DNA of 64,000 nucleotides from Oscillospiraceae bacterium NTUH-002-81 (GCA_032620915.1 CP136052.1:2410001-2474000); one strand, 5' to 3'; shown: positions 9,199 through 18,354, numbered from the stretch's first letter. The notes: generated by a model not told the origin, from the letters alone. Numbers and translations are program-made.

Positions 9199-10470
9199 CT
9201 ACAGCTTCAGCCGCTCTGTCCATGTGAAATCCGAGGCCGGGAACCATTCCCCGAAGCCGCAGTCCTTCACGTCGATCCGGCACTCCCGCACGCCCGTAAA
9301 GGTGATGGACAGCCGCAGGCGGGTCGTTTTATTGGGCCGCTTGGGCAGGCCGTCCAGGGGCACCCGGATCTTTCGCGTCTCCGACCGGTCGATGGTCTGG
9401 ATGCACAGCTCGATGCTTTCTTCCTTGTCCAGCAGGAACTCACAGCTCCCTTTGGCCTCGAACCAGTTCACCCCGGCGGAAATGATGCCGAAATATTCCT
9501 TTCGCCCGTTGCGGAACACGTCCATACCGATATTGTGGGTGATCTTGTGTTTGCCCATGAAGAGAAATTCCATGCCTCTGGCGGCATTGGCCTCATCCAT
9601 GGCCCGGTAACAGGCGCCCTTGACGTACAGGTTTTTCCCGGAGAACACCCGCCTGCCCCGGCAGAGCAGCTTCAGCGACTGGGCATACCAGTCCGTGTCG
9701 AAGCCGTCCCCGGTGAGATATACCGTCGAAAAAATATTGGAGCGGAACATTTCCTCGATGAAATGCAGAAACGCCGCATCCTTCTCCCGATCTGCTGCCT
9801 CGCCCCGGCTCATGACGCTCTTGTCCTCCGGCACAAAGGACAGCTCCCCGGCCGGATGCACCGTCACCACCTTGGGGAAAGATTTCCGGTGCACGAACAG
9901 ATCATAGGCCTCCAGATGATCCTTCTCACAGTGAAACAGCGCCACATGATACGCCCGCAGCTCCTGCTTCTGATGAATGACATAATAATAGAAGCTTTCC
10001 TGATAATCCTGGAGGCTGGCCTGCTCTTCGGAAAAGCCCAGCAGCCGGATGACCTCCTCCATGACAGAAATGATGCCCGGATGGAGATCCGGCAGGGTAA
10101 ATACGATCCGGCTGATGTTTTCCGGTGTACAGTCTGTGCTCACCAGCCGCAGCGACCGGCGGATGAACAGCGCCAGCAGCTCCTTGGGATCGCCCCCCAA
10201 GGGATGCTCCTCCCCCCGGCAGCTCATCATGGCCTCGATGATCAGATTGTCCAGCAGCACGCCCCGGCCTTCCCTGGCCGCACGAAGCGCCTCCTGGCCG
10301 CACACGTATCCTTCCGTCCCCGGCAGCTTTAAGAGCACCGCCGGGATCTGAAACTTTTCCAGTCCCAGAGAAAGATCCGCCGACTCGGGCTCCTTCATTT
10401 TTGCATTATAGAAGCTGATCTGCGCCGCCTGGGCCGTCAGCTCATATCCGATGATCCACGATTCTGCCAT
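9199..10470 (-). CDS. DUF5716-like protein, divergent Hsp70/actin-fold candidate
   Basis: A 423-residue soluble protein, which I believe is the family called DUF5716 in Lachnospiraceae. Reading it against the Hsp70/actin ATPase fold gives plausible matches. GYELTAQAAQISFYN (residues 8-22) occupies the phosphate-1 hairpin position. VALFHCEKDHLEAYDLF sits where phosphate-2 would be. TVYLTGDGFDTDW, followed by an AxGA-like VKGACYRA, resembles the adenosine motif. The C-terminal 90 residues are beta-rich, like a substrate-binding sandwich. The glycines and aspartates that bind nucleotide are largely missing, so ATPase activity is doubtful. The fold assignment is inference; the operon position is certain. 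Confidence 0.75.
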   Translation of the reverse strand: MAESWIIGYELTAQAAQISFYNAKMKEPESADLSLGLEKFQIPAVLLKLPGTEGYVCGQEALRAAREGRGVLLDNLIIEAMMSCRGEEHPLGGDPKELLALFIRRSLRLVSTDCTPENISRIVFTLPDLHPGIISVMEEVIRLLGFSEEQASLQDYQESFYYYVIHQKQELRAYHVALFHCEKDHLEAYDLFVHRKSFPKVVTVHPAGELSFVPEDKSVMSRGEAADREKDAAFLHFIEEMFRSNIFSTVYLTGDGFDTDWYAQSLKLLCRGRRVFSGKNLYVKGACYRAMDEANAARGMEFLFMGKHKITHNIGMDVFRNGRKEYFGIISAGVNWFEAKGSCEFLLDKEESIELCIQTIDRSETRKIRVPLDGLPKRPNKTTRLRLSITFTGVRECRIDVKDCGFGEWFPASDFTWTERLKL

Positions 10471-10488
10471 CCGTGTCCGTCTCCTTTT

Positions 10489-13400
10489 TTATCGTTTCCC
10501 TGTATCTTCTGTCTTTCTGATCTGGAAGAAATGCTTCACCAGCGCCTCCTGCCCGGCGTACTGCTCCAGCAGCTCCCGGCCGGTCAGCTCGTCGTGCAGA
10601 TCCTGGCAGATGAGCATGTCGTTAATGAGGTGGTATTTGTCCCGGCCGCCGCTTAAGAACACGTCGTCCCGGCACACATGGGTCTCTTCTGTCTTCTTCT
10701 CCGGCTCTCCCGGGATTTCTTCCGTGATAAAATAGTCCAGCACATCCCCGTAGAACAGGGTGAATTCCCGGTTGTAAACACCGCCGAAAACCTCCGGCAG
10801 CCGTTCCTTGCCATAGGTCTCCTGCTGCTCCGCCCCCACGGTGTTCAGCCGGAAATGCACGTACACCTGCCGTCCCGGCGCGGTGCGGTATTCCACAAAA
10901 TATTTATCCGAAATGAAATAGGGCTCCAGCAGATGTCCCGGCAGCTTCTGATAGAAGGCAAACCGGTATTCCCCGCAGGCCATCTGCTCCAGCAGCTGAC
11001 GCACGGCCTCCTCCTGCCGGAAGATCATGCCCGGATGCTCCGCATAATATTTGAGCAGCGCCAGGCGGCACACATCAGTAGAAAGCCCCTGCTCCCGGTA
11101 CCGGGTCTCCAGCTGCTCGAACAGCCGCCGGTCCGGGTGTTTGCGATCCAGAAAATATTCCCAGGAAAGATAGGAAAGGTAGGCCCGTTCCACCATGCCG
11201 TGACCGCCCTGCTGCAGGTACTGCTTCAACAGGTCAAAGTCCGCCATATCCGCCGTCCCGGTGAACAGCCGCTGCATGAGGATCCGCTCCGTCAGGAAAA
11301 AGGTCTGCAAGTCAAAATTTTCCCCGGCATCCCGGATGCACAGCAGTTCTTCCATGCTGCCCTCGAAATAATCGCACAGATACTGGAGCACCGTCTCGTC
11401 GTATTTGTGCTGCAAAAATGCCCCGTGGCACAGCGCCGTCAGATAGGCATCCTTTTCGTATTCTTTTCGCCGGATGAGCCGCATGCACAGGCGCACCAGC
11501 AGCTTGGGAGAAACTTTTTCATAGCCGTATTCTTTTACCAGCTCGTAGGTCCGGTCGTACATGCCTCTGGAAATGTAGATCTCCACCAGGCGCACCCGGT
11601 CCGCAGCGTTCAGAGACGCCGGTGCAATATCAAACAGGCTCTCCTCCAGAAGCTCCGCGTCATAGTTTTCATAACAGTAGGCCAGAATGTCCCCCCGGAT
11701 CTTTTCCCGGAATTCCGGTTCCAGGAAGGGCAGCTTCACCAGCTTTGTAAACTGCATGATATTGTCGCTGTTGATGACATAATATTCGCTTTTCCCACAG
11801 CAGCGGTACATAAGGATCATGCCGTCCTCCGGGAAAAAGGATTCACACACCGGCAGAAACCGCTCGGTATCCAAAAGCTGCCGCAGTTCGTACTCTTCCT
11901 CGTCCACGTAGATCTCCCCGTGTTCGTCAGTGAATACCAGCTTGCAGTCTTCCATATACATGTTCACATAGGCCCGCTGCTCCTGCACCGGTACCGTCTG
12001 CCAGGTGTCCACAAACTTGTGCACCGCCGTCACCCTGGAAAAATGCCGTCCCCGGCACACCACCTCGTGGAGGAACAGCATGCCTGTCAGGGAACGGGCC
12101 AGCTCCTTGGTGAGCATTTCCTCGTGGAGGAACACATTGTAAAGAAACGCCAGATTCCGGTCAATGTGCTGTTCCATGAGCTGTTCCGTGACAAATTTGT
12201 CGATCTGGGGTTCAAACTGCTGATAAATGTTGCCGTAGGACTTCCGGTACCGGTACAGGTTCGTGTAAAGGAACGCCTTGCGCCGGTAGTCCAGCGTGTT
12301 GTTGTACTGGAAATACATGACCAGCGGCAGCGGCAACCGGGAACGCACATGATCCCCCACCGTATATATGTAATACTCGTACAGACCGGCGATGTTCAGA
12401 TTCCGCTCCACGCCCTCCTTATACCAGCTGAAATATTTCCGCTGCCGGAAGCCGCCCCGCATGAGGCAACTGATGATGGCACCCAGCAGCGTCTCGGAAG
12501 GAAATTTGTCATACAGGCCGGTAAGCAGCCGGATCATGGCCCGGTCGTAGTACCGGCTCTGCTGGGCCAGCGTGCCCAGCTGCATGGCCATCTGCTCGTC
12601 CACCAGGCCTTCCTTTAACGCCCAGAGGTAGATCCGCACCTCCAGCCGCGTCAGCTTTTTCAAAAGCTCCGGTTCCTTTTTCAGCAGAAAAAATCCCTCC
12701 GCCAGCAGCAGGGGACTGGCACAGCCATAGGCGATCTGCTCCCGGATATCCTCCAAAATGCGGGCAGCGCCTGCCTTTCTGTACTCCGGCATCTGCAGCA
12801 GGATCCACAGATACTGCCAGCACTCCCGATCCCGGTCATGCTGGTTCAAAAGATCGCTGCACGCTTTTTTCCGCTCTTCCTCCGAGCCGTGCCTCTGGCT
12901 GAGCCACGTATGGGCTGCTGCCAGCAGCGGATCCTTCATCCGCTTCGGGTCCTGGGCCACCCCGGAAAGGATCCGGGCCGTCTGCTCCTTCTCCCCGGCC
13001 AGATCTAGGAAAAATGCCTGTAACAGGGGATCTGCGCCCCGCAATTTTCCACCGGCTGCCAGCTCATTCATCCCTTTTTGCATCTGTTCCAGCATATGCT
13101 CTTTGGAGGATTTGCCGGTGCGGTAATCCAGCCACTGCTCCGTCATGGAAAGCCGCAGGGCAGAGAGCGTTCTTCTCTGGGCCCGGGCCTTTTTGTGCTG
13201 TTCCTCCTCCGCTTTTCTTGCCTTTACGGTAAAGGTCAGCTCCTGGGTCTTGGTGCGGATGGTGATGGAGCCGCAGTTTAACCCCGCGTGGAGACGGGAC
13301 ACCTCCACCAGGAACGGAAAATCACAGTATTTTCCCACAAAATCCTCGGAGGTTACGGTTTTTTTCCGCAAAATCAGAAACGGCGCATCCACAGAAATGT

Positions 13401-14077
13401 CCCCGTGAAGATATCCCCAGTTCTCTTTTTCCAGCGGGATGCTGCCCTGGAGCGTCTCCTTCATATCGTTCAGTTCCAGGCAGTCCTTACCCAGCCGCAG
13501 GCTGCAGCGCTTCTTTTTATGTACGCCGATAAGAAATTCCTCCATGGCCGCTCGGGTCAGCCCCGTGCGTTTCAGGCACCGATACAGCGTCTTCTGGTCA
13601 TCTTCATTTTCCGAAAAAATCTGTTCAAAAGAATCGGAAATAAAAATCCGGTAGGCTTCCTCATAATCAGAGTTGGCCAGATTCGTAAAATGGAACAGAT
13701 TACGCACATTTCCCATGGAGGAATCGCTTCCCAGCCGCAGGATTTTCACGAAAAACGGAACCTGCACCTCTCCGGCGTCCGTCACCAGCGTCAGGTTCCC
13801 GTTCAGCTCCTCCCCGGCATCCAGACCAAAGCTGCAGATCGTGTAGATGATCTGTGCCTGATCCTCGGTGAGGATGCTCTCCTTGATCTTCACCCGGGGT
13901 GTCGAGCTGTATACGCGGCCGTGAAGTGCCTTGTGGTTGCGCACTTCCAGCGTGATGCTCCCCCTCGTAGATCTCATTTTTGCCCATGCGGACAGAAATA
14001 CACGCGTCCTCTGTATTCAGTTCGGGCCTTTCATATAGAAACTGCCCCTTCGCCAGCTGTTCTACTACCTGTCTCAT
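10489..14077 (-). CDS. DUF5717-like giant helical-repeat protein (broken by a 1-base insertion)
   Basis: About 1,195 residues once a C5 run at 13960-13964 is shortened by one base; this joins MRQVVEQLAKGQFLYERP...NEIYEG to SITLEVRNHKALHGRV. Residues about 15-110 and 190-260 look like beta-sandwich modules. The remaining roughly 900 residues are an alpha solenoid of degenerate repeats. There is no signal peptide or transmembrane helix. I believe it is the DUF5717 family, always beside DUF5716. It is the first gene of the operon, transcribed from a promoter at 14321-14350 through the structured leader copy. The role is unknown; size and architecture suggest a scaffold. Confidence 0.8.
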
Positions 14078-14151
14078 CTGTTTGCTTTCCCTGCCAATTC
14101 CTGATTTGCCGATTGCTTTTTTCTTGCGTTGTGTATAAAATATGTAGATAT

Positions 14152-14316
14152 ACCATACGAATTGCTACATACTCCGTATTCTCGCAATTCTGCTCACCAT
14201 TCGGATATCGTGTGGCATACGCCCCACTTTTATCCTCATATTGAGCAAGTCGCTAAGCCTCTCAATCACTTCTATGCAAGCATATCGTGATTTCAGGCTT
14301 CCGACTTTTGGTATCG
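14152..14316 (-). ncRNA. Structured leader element, copy 1 (5' of the DUF5717-like gene)
   Basis: Read on the minus strand, this copy forms three consecutive hairpins. P2 is nested: AAGTCG/CGACTT, AAGCCT/AGGCTT, AATCAC/GTGATT, ATG/CAT, capped by CUUG. P3 is GGAT-AAAA-GTGGGGC/GCCACAC-G-ATATCC. P4 is GAATTGC/GCAATTC enclosing ATAC/GTAT. A weak closing helix (ATACC/GGTAT) flanks them. The same architecture with different stem sequences occurs at 28064-28230 and 57353-57519. It starts where the promoter at 14321-14350 should initiate, so it forms most of the 5' leader of the operon. Confidence 0.8.
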
Positions 14317-14320
14317 TACT

Positions 14321-14350
14321 AGTATAACACTTTTTCCCACTGCCGCGCAA
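14321..14350 (-). promoter_or_regulatory. Predicted promoter of the DUF5717-DUF5716-TPR operon
   Basis: On the minus strand, TTGCGC (14345-14350) and TATACT (14321-14326) are separated by 18 bases. The predicted start, near 14314, falls at the 5' edge of the structured leader. The divergent PLP-enzyme gene begins only 40 bases away, so its own promoter must overlap this one or the leader. Confidence 0.6.
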
Positions 14351-14389
14351 CACTATATGCAATGGGACGAAAGAAATGGAGGTTTTTCT

Positions 14390-15506
14390 ATGAGCGAACA
14401 GACACCCGTCATTGAACATAAAGACCATTTTCATGGCAGTGATCTGGAAAAGATCGAAGAAATTTACGGCATCAAAAAAGAAGATATCACCAGTTTTTCC
14501 GCCAATGTGAACCCGCTGGGCATTTCTCCGAAGCTTAAGGAAGCGCTGGCAGAGCACATCGATGTGATCACGTCCTACCCGGATCGGGAGTACACCTCTC
14601 TTCGCAAGAGCATTGCCCGGTATACCCACACCGACGCGTCCCACATCATCGTGGGCAACGGCGCCACGGAGCTGATCTCTCTTTTTATCCAGATCGAGCA
14701 TCCGAAAAAAGCGCTGATCATCGGCCCCAGCTACTCGGAGTACGAGCGAGAAATTGAACTGGGCGGCGGCACGGCGCTGTACTATCCGCTGAAAGAGGCC
14801 AATGATTTTGCCCTGGATGTGCCCCATTTTCTTGGCAAGCTCAACGAAACCATTGATCTGCTGGTGATCTGCAATCCCAATAACCCCACCTCCACCGCCA
14901 TCAACCGGGCAGATATGCGCCGGATCCTGGACGAGTGCAAGAGCTATGGCATTTATGTTATGGTGGATGAGACGTATGTGGAATTTGCGCCGGACACGGA
15001 TGCCCTGACCTCCATCCCGCTGTCCCACATTTACAGCAACCTCATCATCCTGCGGGGCATTTCCAAGTTCTTCGCCTCCCCCGGGCCTGCGGCTTGGCTA
15101 TGCGGTCACCGGTAACCAGGATCTGATCAAGGAGATCAATGGCCGGAAAAATCCGTGGACCATCAATTCTCTGGCCGAAGTGGCCGGGGAGCTCATGTTC
15201 TCCGATGAAGATTACATCCGGGAAACCCGGGCACTCATTGCAGAGGAGCGCACGCGCATCTACGGCATCCTCTCCGGCATGGATACACTCAAGGTGTACG
15301 AACCCACCGCCAACTTCCTGCTGGCCCGCATTTTAAAACCCGGCGTCACCGCCCAGGATCTGTTCGACCACGCTATCCGCAAGGGACTGATGATCCGGGA
15401 CTGCTCTTCCTTCCCGTTCCTGGACGCCAGCTACTTCCGTTTCTGTTTTATGAGCCCGGAAAAGAACGATGAACTCATCGCCTGCATCAAAGAGCTGTTG
15501 GCATAA
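14390..15506 (+). CDS. CobD/HisC-like PLP-dependent aminotransferase (broken by a 1-base insertion)
   Basis: Fold-type I PLP enzyme of about 372 residues. The N-terminus (HFHGSDLEKIEEIYGIKKED, then SFSANVNPLGIS) is characteristic of the threonine-phosphate decarboxylase/histidinol-phosphate aminotransferase group. CNPNNPT and DETYVEF are PLP-contact motifs, and GISKFFASPGLRLGYAV holds the Schiff-base lysine. The last motif appears only after removing one C from the C5 run at 15078-15082; otherwise translation stops at 15115 and resumes in another frame to 15506. The start follows GGAGG by seven bases. No cobalamin or histidine genes adjoin it, so the substrate is open. It is one of few plus-strand genes here. 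Confidence 0.88.
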
Positions 15507-15577
15507 GATACAAAAATACACATGGCAGATTGGGCACTTTGCCTTTTCTGCCATTTTTTCATGCTCGTTTTGGTTAA

Positions 15578-15595
15578 TGTATCTAAATTTATACA
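15578..15595 (+). promoter_or_regulatory. Possible enhancer-binding-protein site (imperfect palindrome)
   Basis: TGTATCTAAATTTATACA is an imperfect inverted repeat (TGTAT...ATACA). Its 3' end is about 70 bases upstream of the -24 element of the sigma-54 promoter, close to the usual distance for upstream activator sites. This is position and symmetry only; the activator is not in the window. Confidence 0.35.
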
Positions 15596-15663
15596 TGTTT
15601 TTTGTTCATATTGACTACAACAATTTTTCATTTTTTCTTTTTTGACGGTAAATGGGAGAAAGG

Positions 15664-15680
15664 TTGGCACAGGTATTGCT
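15664..15680 (+). promoter_or_regulatory. Sigma-54 (-24/-12) promoter
   Basis: TTGGCACAGGTATTGCT matches the sigma-54 consensus TGGCAC-N5-TTGCW, with the invariant GG (15666-15667) and GC (15678-15679) separated by exactly ten bases. The predicted start is near 15691. What follows is a small ORF with a good ribosome-binding site and then two strong hairpins, so this is probably a genuine promoter and not a chance match. Confidence 0.75.
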
Positions 15681-15765
15681 TAGACCCCTTGTCTGTGATA
15701 GGATACAGGTGTCAAGAGAAATAAGACAAAAACAAAAAACAAACAATCGAAAGGAGAAATGAACA

Positions 15766-15840
15766 ATGACGATTATCGAAAAGATCTGGGAAAGCTTATG
15801 TGCATTATCTGAGGAGATCTACGAAGAGAACTATCGCTAG
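15766..15840 (+). CDS. 24-residue peptide under the sigma-54 promoter
   Basis: An ATG nine bases after AAAGGAG opens a 24-codon frame beginning MTIIEKIWESLCALSEE and ending in Tyr-Arg. The peptide is acidic (six Glu against one Lys and one Arg) and could form an amphipathic helix with a single Cys at position 12. It has no leader-peptide or lantibiotic hallmark I recognise. A second ATG at 15759 opens an 18-codon frame but is only two bases from the ribosome-binding site. It could encode a small regulator or be a coding stretch inside an sRNA. Confidence 0.45.
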   Translation: MTIIEKIWESLCALSEEIYEENYR

Positions 15841-15922
15841 TTCTGGTAGACTCCCGGTTCGATAGGCTACCGAGCCGGGAGGAAGTGACAGCCCGAAATT
15901 GCAAAGACGCAATGTAACAGGA

Positions 15923-15962
15923 AGATTGATGATTCAGGAAAGAATCCTCAATCTATTTTTTT
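15923..15962 (+). terminator. Terminator of the sigma-54 transcript
   Basis: AGATTGA-T-GATTC pairs with GAATC-C-TCAATCT around AGGAAA and is followed by A and seven T. This is a classical rho-independent terminator on the plus strand. Confidence 0.85.
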
Positions 15963-16098
15963 GCATTTTTCTTCCAATTATTATCCTATCCCGTCAGGAA
16001 TCCTTTCACGCAATCCGGTTATATTCTATCTGGATGCGTTCGATTTGGTTCCGTTCGGTCTGATCTTGTTCCGTATCACTATGTTTCTCCTGTTGTTC

Positions 16099-16878
16099 CT
16101 AGCTTTCTAAATACTGCCGCATCACTTTCAGTGCGTTTTTCTCCAGACGGCTCACCTGTGCCTGAGAAATCCCCACCTCTTTTGCCACTTCCATCTGGGT
16201 TTTCCCCTCAAAATACCGCAAGTTGATGATATGAGCTTCCCGTTCTCCCAGCCGCTTCATCGCCTCGCTCAACGACAGATCCTCCACCCAGCTCTCTTCC
16301 TTATTTTTCTTATCGCTGATCTGATCCATCACATAAAGCGTGTCCCCGCCCTCCGTGTAGACGGGCTCAAACAGGCTCACCGGGCTCTGGATGGCGTCCA
16401 GCGCCGTGGTGATATCCTCGCTGCTGATGCCGATCTCCGCCGCGATCTCGTTGATGGTGGGCTCCCGCAGATTCTCTTTCGTCATATGTTCCCTGGCATA
16501 AATCGCCTTGTAGGCCGTGTCCCGCAGCGACCGGCTCACCCGGATGGAATTGTTGTCCCGCAGATACCGGCGGATCTCCCCGATGATCATGGGCACTGCG
16601 TATGTGGAAAACTTCACCTGCAGTTCCACGTTGAAATTGTCAATGGCTTTGATCAGACCGATGCAGCCGATCTGAAACAGGTCGTCCACATTTTCATTAC
16701 TGGAGGAAAACCGCTTGATGATGCTAAGAACCAGCCGCAGATTCCCTTCAATGAAGATCTGCCTGGCCTCTTTGTCCCCGCGGATGATCCTCTGAAACAG
16801 GGCGTCCTTCTCCTCGTTGGTCAGAAGCGGCAGCTTTGCGGTGTTCACTCCACAGATTTCGACTTTATTCACAGCCAT
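16099..16878 (-). CDS. sigG: Sporulation sigma factor SigG
   Basis: Late forespore sigma factor. The N-terminus MAVNKVEICGVNTAKLPLL is the near-invariant SigG start, including the region that contacts anti-sigma factors. Region 2 (FSTYAVPMIIGEIRRYLRDN) and a C-terminal region 4 helix-turn-helix (TQMEVAKEVGISQAQVSRLE) follow. The length of 259 aa is normal. The start follows GAGGAGG. In Bacillus sigG directly follows sigE; here a Fic remnant, ylmC and an MBL gene lie between them. Confidence 0.97.
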   Translation of the reverse strand: MAVNKVEICGVNTAKLPLLTNEEKDALFQRIIRGDKEARQIFIEGNLRLVLSIIKRFSSSNENVDDLFQIGCIGLIKAIDNFNVELQVKFSTYAVPMIIGEIRRYLRDNNSIRVSRSLRDTAYKAIYAREHMTKENLREPTINEIAAEIGISSEDITTALDAIQSPVSLFEPVYTEGGDTLYVMDQISDKKNKEESWVEDLSLSEAMKRLGEREAHIINLRYFEGKTQMEVAKEVGISQAQVSRLEKNALKVMRQYLES

Positions 16879-16946
16879 GACAGCATCCTCCTCGTATGTT
16901 TTATGATGTATACAAGAAGGATTCTCACTATCCTCATGGAATATAC

Positions 16947-16982
16947 GAAGGGCTGAAAAATTTCATAAAATTTCAGCCCTTG
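16947..16982 (-). terminator. Strong hairpin between the Fic gene and sigG
   Basis: AAGGGCTGAAA pairs with TTTCAGCCCTT around a 14-base AT-rich loop. No clear T run follows on either strand, so it may be a weak terminator or a transcript-stabilising hairpin. It lies about 80 bases after the Fic stop and 70 bases before sigG. Confidence 0.5.
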
Positions 16983-17063
16983 ACAATTCTAACTTATGCG
17001 GTTTTTCTGAGCCAGTCATGTTACACGACATATGACCTGGTTCGCAGCTTATCGCTCCTCTCT

Positions 17064-17942
17064 TTATCCTCTTTTCACATACCTCTGATTTCTGCTGTTC
17101 GGTTTATCCGGGATAGTCATCTGAATGCAATTCATTTTCAGTGCCGGGCAAAGATAATTTCTTCGAAATCCTTCCTTTGCTTTTAATCCCAGTTTTTCCA
17201 TCAGCGCATTGCTCGTATAGGGAATATCATATTCCATCACTTCAAGCAGTTTTTGGACGGTTTCAGGAAGATACGCATTTGTTTCATTCATTTGCGAAGA
17301 AACATCATCCAGAATTTTATCTATCTGCGCCAGCATAAATTCAATAAAAATTGTAGACTCACCGGCAGCATGGCATCTGGAAATAGCCTCATAATATTCA
17401 TCCTGGAATTTCTCGATCTGGCTTTCAATAGGAATAAATTCAAATACCGGTTTCCATTTGGACAAAATAGCCGTATGCCACAACCTTGCCATTCTGCCGT
17501 TTCCATCAGAAAAAGGATGGATAAATACAAACTCATAATGAAAAACACTGCTCAAAATCAACGGATGAACATCGTCCTTCGCTTCCCTCATCCAGTCAAA
17601 CAGCTCTTCCACCAGCTGCGGTACCAACCGTGCGGGCGGTGCCATGAAAATACATTGCTCTCCATTGAAAACGCCCTCTTCTCCTGCGCGAAACTCCCCG
17701 GATTCCTCCACGAGATATTTTGTCATAATCCCATGGAGCTGCTTCAACTGCCGCATGTCATACGGATCCATTCCCGAAATCCGCTCATAGGCAGCATATG
17801 CATTCTTTACTTCCTGAATTTCCTTTTGCGCACCAAGCACGATCTTTCCATTGATGACATCCCGCACCTGTCCCATCGTCAGCGAATTTGCTTCGATCTT
17901 CAAGGAAGCGTGAATCGACTTGATCCTGTTGTTCCGCCACAA
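17064..17942 (-). CDS. Fic family protein, N-terminally truncated
   Basis: Fic enzymes transfer AMP (or other phosphate-containing groups) onto target hydroxyls. The catalytic motif HPFSDGNGRMARLW is complete, and an inhibitory-helix-like motif SLKIEAN lies near the start. The C-terminal winged-helix-like region is present. The usual 50-90 residue N-terminal segment is missing. The frame extends upstream through a plausible NLEAKPH but meets TGA at once, and the only early start is a TTG without a ribosome-binding site; the first in-frame ATG lies further in. The upstream sequence is AT-rich and unlike Fic. I read it as a decayed or transferred remnant inserted in the sporulation cluster. Confidence 0.75.
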   Translation of the reverse strand: MWRNNRIKSIHASLKIEANSLTMGQVRDVINGKIVLGAQKEIQEVKNAYAAYERISGMDPYDMRQLKQLHGIMTKYLVEESGEFRAGEEGVFNGEQCIFMAPPARLVPQLVEELFDWMREAKDDVHPLILSSVFHYEFVFIHPFSDGNGRMARLWHTAILSKWKPVFEFIPIESQIEKFQDEYYEAISRCHAAGESTIFIEFMLAQIDKILDDVSSQMNETNAYLPETVQKLLEVMEYDIPYTSNALMEKLGLKAKEGFRRNYLCPALKMNCIQMTIPDKPNSRNQRYVKRG

Positions 17943-18056
17943 ATGCGGCTTTGCTTCCAGATTTCAAGTCAAAATGCAATACGACATTCGTAATAGATCA
18001 AGTGCATTTTGAACGGCAACTTTTGATTTGTTCTACTATATTTCAATTTCATTAGT

Positions 18057-18308
18057 CTAAAGCTTATGCTTCGCCTTTTCCGGATCCACATCCACAAGGA
18101 TGATATCCGGCCCGATCTGGCAGATGCATTTCCAGGGGATGACGTATTCGAAATCATACCCAAAGATACAGAAACGGACCGGCCCCGGCACGATCAGTGC
18201 CAGGACACAGCCCGTCTTACAGTCAATGTCCAGGTCTTCCACAAAGCCCAGTCTGCAGCAGTCCTTCGCATTGACAACTTCTTTTTCTTTCAGCTCACAC
18301 AGACGCAT
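18057..18308 (-). CDS. YlmC/YmxH family PRC-barrel sporulation protein
   Basis: An 83-residue single-domain PRC-barrel protein (MRLCELKEKEVVNAKDCCRLG, then GFVEDLDID and IPWKCICQIGPDIILVD). YlmC/YmxH proteins are small and linked to sporulation genes in spore-forming Firmicutes; their biochemical role is unclear. The start follows GGAGGCGTAC. It lies between the MBL gene and the Fic remnant, on the sigG side of sigE. Confidence 0.88.
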   Translation of the reverse strand: MRLCELKEKEVVNAKDCCRLGFVEDLDIDCKTGCVLALIVPGPVRFCIFGYDFEYVIPWKCICQIGPDIILVDVDPEKAKHKL

Positions 18309-18354
18309 GTACGCCTCCGCACCCTTTGTTCTTCTTACCTATAATATATGACGC

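Larger units (their letters stand above)
15691..15962 (+). ncRNA. Predicted short sigma-54-dependent transcript with two hairpins
   Basis: From the predicted start to the terminator the transcript would be about 270 nt. It contains an A-rich untranslated stretch, the 24-codon ORF, and an 11-bp hairpin at 15851-15882 (CTCCCGGTTCG with CGAGCCGGGAG, one G-U pair). A short ATTGC/GCAAT repeat (15898-15912) and the terminator follow. No other gene lies between promoter and terminator, so the unit seems to exist for this RNA or peptide alone. Confidence 0.5.

Noticed and set aside
10678..12618. A 646-codon open frame on the plus strand, antisense to the DUF5717-like gene
   Set aside because: It mirrors the codon structure of the minus-strand gene, is rich in His, Gln, Leu and Pro without any domain, has no ribosome-binding site, and the minus strand has a coherent protein.
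14165..15028. A 287-codon minus-strand frame opposite the CobD-like gene, running into copy 1 of the structured element
   Set aside because: The plus strand encodes PLP-enzyme motifs with a good ribosome-binding site; the minus frame has no family features.
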